Positions 58,721 through 64,000 of a stretch of DNA of 64,000 nucleotides are shown one piece after another (position 1 is the first letter of the stretch; every line of letters begins with the position of its first letter). Source of the stretch: Branchiostoma lanceolatum (lineage: Eukaryota; Chordata; Leptocardii; Amphioxiformes; Branchiostomatidae); assembly GCF_035083965.1 (NCBI RefSeq), contig NC_089723.1, positions 2,666,001 through 2,730,000 on the forward strand. The letters run 5' to 3'. The position numbers and the translations under genes were made by a program. The notes under the pieces are model-generated. The model was not told where the DNA came from, searched no databases, and saw only the letters and a list, made by a program, of their open reading frames with translations.

Positions 58721-61700
58721 ACACACGCACACACACGCACACACACAGACACACACACACACACACACGGTGAACTGGTTTTAGAACGTCAGTCGGAATA
58801 ATTGCACTTGTCCTCATCGAATTGTTTATCGTGAATGTCATCAATTTCTGTCTGAAACGTCTGAACTTTTTAGATAATATATTCAGTTGTAGTTGTTAGG
58901 TTACTTTCGAAACGTTCGAAAATGATTGTCAAGAAGGCTATATTTCTGGTAGCGTTTGTATGATGATATGTGGATGAACATCATAACATCATGAAACTAT
59001 CGATGTATTATCATTAAATTTCGTATGTGGTTGGGTCGTGTTCTTTCGAGGAAATGATTAGACTCTGGGCCCCTGGCGTTGCTTCTAGGTACTGCATCAG
59101 AAAGTTCGGTTTTGATATGTCGCGTTTTGGGTATGCTGCAGTCATGACCTATGAGTGGTAAATTGCACTCAGAAAGAAGTGACATCATTTGGGCCTCTAG
59201 CAGCTTTTGTATACATTGGAAGAGGATATTAATTAAGTAAAAAACGGACGGATGCCTTTTTTTTAAAGCTTTGATGAATACCAACGTAATGGTATGTGTA
59301 TCATGCAAATGTAGACTTGATATGCATAATAAATAAGGTCTGAGGGGAACTTTAATGAATATAAATGATGACCTAATTTGCATAATTGGGAATATGGTAT
59401 AATATCTTAATGGTGACCTCATACTATTTAAGCATGTAGGTAAGAAAAAGGTGAATATCATCACATAAGAATTATGCTAAGTTAGATATCATTGGAATAA
59501 TTGATAAAAACTTGTGACAGTAGTTTCCTGCAGAACGATATTTGCTACATGGGACTTAGAAAGAGGAGATAATGAATTCATATGAATCTTGCTAATAAGA
59601 CGCTTATTTGTAGAGCTATAATCAGTAATAATTTATGCAAATGTGGTAACTTTCATTTTTTTGTGAAGGTGTGGGCTCGTTTAACTCATGTTTATTTCAT
59701 ATAGCACTTAATGGCGGACCGTAGCGAATGGAGGAAGAGGTTTGACTTAGTCCGGGCAACCCGCCCGACATGATGATGATGAAATGTCTAATATTAATCA
59801 ATGTAATATACAGTAGACTTAATCTCTACCAGACTAACCTCGTCAGCTATAGGGAGAACATTTGCCGGGGGAATTTGGCCATGGAGGGTTTCATTCGCTG
59901 GCGCAGTTTTATGTTAATCTTCCCGTGGACTCTCCTGGCCAATTTGTTAACTTTCTTTGCCGAGTTCTATCATCCGCACTAGGATTGCCTATTGGACCCT
60001 CTCTCCGTAGCCCATTCCCTTCATACAATTCACTCTATTTGGCCAATTTCTACAGTTTTCCCAGCGATTCGCCGAGCCTGTTAGAGGCTACAGTAGACTA
60101 GAGTTTGGATACCTGTTGTCTTCTCCAATTTAAATCTTGGTTAGCCTATACAAAGTCTCCCGACAATATGTACCTTCGTCAGTAGGTTATATCTTTTGTT
60201 TGACTATGGAGTACTAGTGTACACAGCATTACTTAAGAAGCTGTTGATGGGAGGATTTTTGGTAGGTGGGTGGGTATCATGAAGACAAAGGTTAACTTCA
60301 AGAATGGGCCTCCTGGAGGCTTTCTACAGTACTGCATTGGATCTTGTGTCACAGTATGTATGTCTCTGTATTTTGTTAGCATTATAACTCGCAGCTCGAG
60401 AAGCTGTTGATGCACGGCCATGATATTTGGTAGGTGGGTAGTGGCTACTTTGAAGTTTGTGATGCAGTTTTCTGGATGTGTTATGGTCATGATTTCTCAG
60501 TGGTGGATAATTCTTGGAGCAGGGCGGAAGTGGTGTAAGTTTGGGCTCCATAGCGGCGTGTTTGGAGCTGCCGTTGACCTTTTTTGTTGACACTTTGGAG
60601 GAGGATAACTCCATGTACCATATGCGATTATTGACACAATGAGATGTATTTTGTCAAATCAGAGCCTTATTAACATAGTTAATGAGGAAAACTTAAAATT
60701 CCCTTTTGATGCGCTATTCATGTTATTTGATGTATATACAAAGGCTTTGTATATTAATAAAGGCTTTGACTCGATTTGACTTGATACAAGGACACCAGTT
60801 GGGCATGTTGTCAACAGATGGGCACTGCTTTTCATGATTGGGCTTTCAAACATATGACCTGAGAACTGTAACTGAGGAACGTCCATTCATACTTCAAATT
60901 ATGTAAATGAGGACATGATTTGCATAAGTAACGAGAGAATGCTATAATTTCATAGTGGTATTTGATACTTGCGGTATTTTGAAGTTAGAGGAAGGTTGAA
61001 TATCATCAAGCATTAACTATACAAACCAGGACCTTATTTGCATAACTGATAAGAAAATACCAGAATAGCCTTCTTTGCTGAGATAGGACTCCCATAAGTT
61101 GACCAACATGTGTTATTTGGGTAGACAAGATCATTAACTGACATAATATATGCAAATGAGGACCTAGGGTTTGCAATACAGTGCTTATGCATTGGATACA
61201 TTGGCGAATTGAAGAGAAGCTAAATCATGAAAAGAAAAGGTTACCTGTACTGAGTAGACACCTTGTGGTCCAGACTCTTTGGCAGCAGCTCATAGATACC
61301 GTCCAAGACCTTGGTGTAGTTTGCTGACCAATAGCCACCCTTAAGGGCTTCCTACAAATATTGAGTACTTTCATTAATGAAAGGAATGATGATGATAACT
61401 GAACGGAATATTTGTCATGTAATCTTGCTACCTGGCTGATTGACAGTCACAGGTTAATGAATGTTTAAGCCTAAGGCTAAGTAACTATTTAAGATATGTA
61501 TCCAGAAGAATTCCAGGTCCTTATATTGATGAAAAGTGACAACTACTATTGTCAGCATACTACCTTTCTCTTACACGACACAAAAATACCAATAAAGATG
61601 TACTTTTTCAAGTTCTACTTATATCAACGTTCCTACATAAGAACAAGAGAAAGTAAGGGAAAATAAATAGCTTACTTTATTTTCAGATTTTCAAAACGTA

Positions 61701-63749
61701 CCTTATTTGAATGAATGAAGATCTGGGACTCCTGAAGCCCCTTCCATATCTCCCCCAATGCCAGGGCGGTTTCTTTCTTAACTTCCTCCCTCTCCACTGG
61801 CGGTACCTGGTCCCACTTGTTGCAGACGAAAATGGCTTTGTTGAGGTCGAACTCCTCCAGCTCGGACCGTGCACCGTGATCCTTACACTTCAGCAGTAGG
61901 CGTCCGAACTGTAAATATAAACGAATACACAAGAAACTGTCGTTGAGCTTGTAATTTTGAATAAACTATGTACAAAGCACAACTCATGTTATCTAAGGAG
62001 TAAAATTCTTTCTGAAAATTATGTTGTAATTCACATGCTTAATGAAAAAGCACTACTATAATTTGGGTTTGAATAATGGGAATGTCATAATAAAGATGGT
62101 ACAATGTAGACACTGAACTGTGTCTGTTAAATCAGAGCCCCACATACTTAGTTAATTAGGGAAACACTAGTGGCAATGCGTAATTGGCAGAGATACGTTG
62201 TCTACGTCACGTCGTCTGGTTGATTTCGTATCGTAAAGGAGAAGAAACAGCTGCCTTACCCTGTCCTGCTGTACTCCGCCGGCCCTAGAGCTGTCGATGA
62301 TGTAGATAAACGCAAAGGCTGACGGGATGTATCTCGCTATGATCTCGTCCATCATGTCGCTCTCGCCGACTCCCGGACTGTCCACGATCGTCACTCCTCC
62401 CTGAGGAAGAACGGTAACGGATTAACTAATGTAGCCACATTCAATCCTAGAACGATCATCCTATATCTACGCCAGACATTCCATAGATGGATGGTGGCAT
62501 CGTGTGGCGCAATCGGTAGGGTGTTTCGCCCAGAACCGAGAGGTCCCGGGTTCTAAACGACCGGTATGTTCCGATGTTGTGGCCTTGGGAAAGACACTTA
62601 ACACGGCTTTCCTCACTCCACCCAGGTGTAAATGGGTACCTGACTTCGATTGGGGAAGGTCGTATTGAGGCAACTTGCTGGCGCCTAATGGCAGCCTCCC
62701 AGACCCTTGCGACAGTTCTACAAAGTGCAAGTGTAGAGCAAAATATGTATCTGTGATTGTAAACCCTGCAGCCATTCAGCACTGGCTACCATTGCACGGG
62801 TATTTTCTGACCAATATACAATCATTATCATCTAGCCATAATCTCTTAACTGCATACAAGGGTCTGAAAACCTAGCTCTATTACAAAATAATCACCCTGA
62901 GAAGGTCGAGTGGCCAGAAGATCTCAATTTTTGTGACCGTTGAAGTGGTCCTGTCTCTCCTCTTTAAGTGGATGTAGCGTGCCAGCTGCTGCCTGCACTC
63001 TTGAAGGTCTTCACTGAGATCCACATTCGATGTGACCTGTCTTGACCCTGTGGCTTCGTCTGGTCCCCTGAGGTAGACCACCGCTCGCCTGGTCGCTCCG
63101 TACTTCAGCTCACAGATAGTGGAAGTGCTGCTCAGATGCGCCTCAGGCAGGATGTCGTCTCCAAGCAGCAGGTTCAGAAATGAGCTCTTACCGGCAGACA
63201 ATTCTCCTGGGTTAGATAATAGTTATATCAATTATGACGATAACAATGCTGATAGTAATAGTTTTAAGAAGAAAACTATAATTGAGACAATGATGAGAAT
63301 TAAAATGTATCTACCGTGGACGATAAGTAAAAATCGTAACAAAACTTTATTTTATTTTTGCAACACGTCTATACTTTAAGTTCGACACCTTTAAACACTG
63401 GCATCAAACATCCACAAAAAGCGTCGTTTGAACAAGAAAGATAGTGTATCTTGTGTTTTGTTATGTAGTCATTGATCGCGGCATATAATGGTACCATTGA
63501 GAAAAACGTTAACATGAACTATGTCAACGCCCGGTTACCTGCCACAAGCAGTGGACATTCATCCTTATTCAATTGTTCTCTTATATCCTCCAAGATTTCC
63601 ATGACGTCACGCTGGAAGTGTGCGTCAAGCTTGTCTCTTTCGCTCTGATCCAGTTGGGGCAGGTAGTCTCTAATGTCCTGACAGCACTGCAGCAGGAGTT
63701 CCCGCTGGGTTTTGTAACGCTTGGCTACGTCTGCCATCATTTGGACAAC
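55549..63749 (-). CDS. Dynamin-like GTPase / protein kinase fusion (DSTYK-like), N-terminus incomplete
   Basis: Exons on minus: 63539-63749, 62896-63206, 62260-62400, 61702-61908, 61245-61351, 57357-58358, 57042-57170, 56667-56820, 56106-56309, 55549-55767 (stop TAA). Phases fit throughout: 2685 bp, 894 residues. The GTPase part has a dynamin/mitofusin-type P-loop [17 protein letters not shown]3 DSPGVG and G4 CNKWD. A long helical segment follows (about residues 330-610). The kinase follows: [16 protein letters not shown] (Lys), [15 protein letters not shown] (Asp kept, Phe of DFG replaced by Val), [19 protein letters not shown]. All catalytic residues are present. The architecture recalls DSTYK, whose GTPase-like N-terminal region is degenerate in vertebrates as I recall it. 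The first exon seen begins at an acceptor (GTTGTCCAA before ATGATG), so upstream exon(s) lie outside the window. Confidence 0.9.
58633..58768. repeat. (CA)n microsatellite
   Basis: acacacac-type repeat with interspersed acag units and two acgc units, about 135 bp long. Apparent Thr/His and Cys/Val frames through it are artefacts. Confidence 0.95.
59815..60000 (+). repeat. Fragment related to duplication units at 6311/7186
   Basis: gctatagggagaacatttgc...gaatttggccat...tttcattcg...gttaatcttcccgtggactc lines up with gctatagggagaatgatttc...tagtttggccacc...tttcatttg...gttaaccttccgtggactg of unit A. It therefore belongs to the same dispersed, probably transposon-derived, family, but more diverged. 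Confidence 0.65.
62492..62820 (+). mobile_element. tRNA-derived SINE, family 1 (second copy)
   Basis: Head gtgtggcgcaatcggtaggg (A-box region) and gggttctaaacg (B-box region). The body has ccttgggaaagacacttaac and cactccacccaggtgtaaat, and the 3' end is ttctgaccaatat. It is collinear with the 37495-37841 copy in inverse orientation. Intronic in the GTPase-kinase gene, inserted antisense to it. Confidence 0.88.
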
Positions 63750-64000
63750 CTAGCAGAGTATCAGGTGCTCATGGGTGAAAAAGCACATGGAAACTAGAGA
63801 TAAATATTAGCTGCTTCAGCAAATATGAACAGGTTTGCGTTTTAGTGTAACTAATGTGGGGGAAAGGTAACATTTCTAAGTAAGTAGTTGAAGTACAGCA
63901 TAATTCACTTCATCTCCCTCCCCTTGCAAGAAATGACTGTTTTTAAATGGACTGTTTTGTAAAAGCCACCCCCTTGGGAGAATGAACTCTTCCGGTGGTA
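63750..64000. other. Window edge: intron upstream of the first visible GTPase-kinase exon
   Basis: No coding exon is recognisable. A pyrimidine tract precedes the cag/tag acceptor for the exon ending at 63749. The gene's start codon is expected further right. Confidence 0.5.

Larger units (their letters stand above)
58359..61244 (-). other. Large intron of the GTPase-kinase gene
   Basis: 2.9 kb without coding homology. Contains the CA microsatellite (58633-58768), a dispersed-repeat fragment (59815-60000), two copies of a gctgttgatg...ttggtaggtgggt segment (about 60239 and 60403) and six perfect octamer motifs ATGCAAAT/ATTTGCAT (59303, 59376, 59635, 60918, 61036, 61150). Confidence 0.6.

Noticed and set aside
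58576-58844. Thr/His and Cys/Val frames
   Set aside because: CA microsatellite read in several frames.
62500-62560. Possible tRNA gene (A and B boxes visible)
   Set aside because: No cloverleaf with paired acceptor stem, the B box is degenerate, and the sequence continues into a SINE body also present at 37495-37841.

Overview
The window is intron-rich animal DNA. Every exon placed here has GT-AG junctions and consistent codon phases across each gene. The proteins and repeat content (tRNA-derived SINEs, non-LTR elements, fold-back and TIR elements) point to an invertebrate deuterostome, most probably a cephalochordate (Branchiostoma). That assignment is inference from gene content; no marker gene was searched.

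Layout. (1) About 1-6.1 kb: minisatellites and an intron, then the C-terminal half of an FLVCR1/2-type major-facilitator transporter on +. (2) 6.3-13.4 kb: an approximately 875-bp tandem duplication whose second copy is split by a 5.3-kb non-LTR retrotransposon. The retrotransposon has an intact 1267-aa endonuclease-RT ORF, a 12-bp target-site duplication and tandem 5' monomers. (3) 14.6-19.6 kb: complete CFAP161 (ciliary protein) on -, divergent from (4) complete GOLPH3 on + (20.1-28.4 kb), with a 483-bp shared promoter interval. (5) 28.4-35.2 kb: the GOLPH3 3' region and repeat-bearing intergenic DNA. (6) 35.3-45.2 kb: a complete ASIC/degenerin-family channel on +, with a pair of equal-length duplicated exons (mutually exclusive by phase). 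A piggyBac-type MITE, SINEs and a TIR element lie in its introns. (7) 46.6-52.2 kb: a complete 345-aa secreted, predicted GPI-anchored protein with two FN3-like modules on -, not assigned to a known family. (8) 55.5-63.7 kb: a protein on - that joins a dynamin/mitofusin-like GTPase to a Ser/Thr-type protein kinase (DSTYK-like architecture); its extreme N-terminus lies outside the window.

The most striking pattern is repeated partial duplication of exon edges together with their splice or 3'-end signals: FLVCR (exon 3' half plus donor), GOLPH3 exon 2 (both the acceptor side and the donor side), the CFAP161 terminal exon (stop codon plus AATAAA), and ASIC (one partial acceptor-side copy and one complete exon copy). 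These may be decaying by-products of a common tandem-duplication process. In the ASIC gene the process appears to have produced a functional alternative exon.

The genes are unrelated housekeeping, ciliary, channel and signalling genes with no operon-like logic. The only positional coupling supported by sequence is the CFAP161/GOLPH3 divergent promoter.
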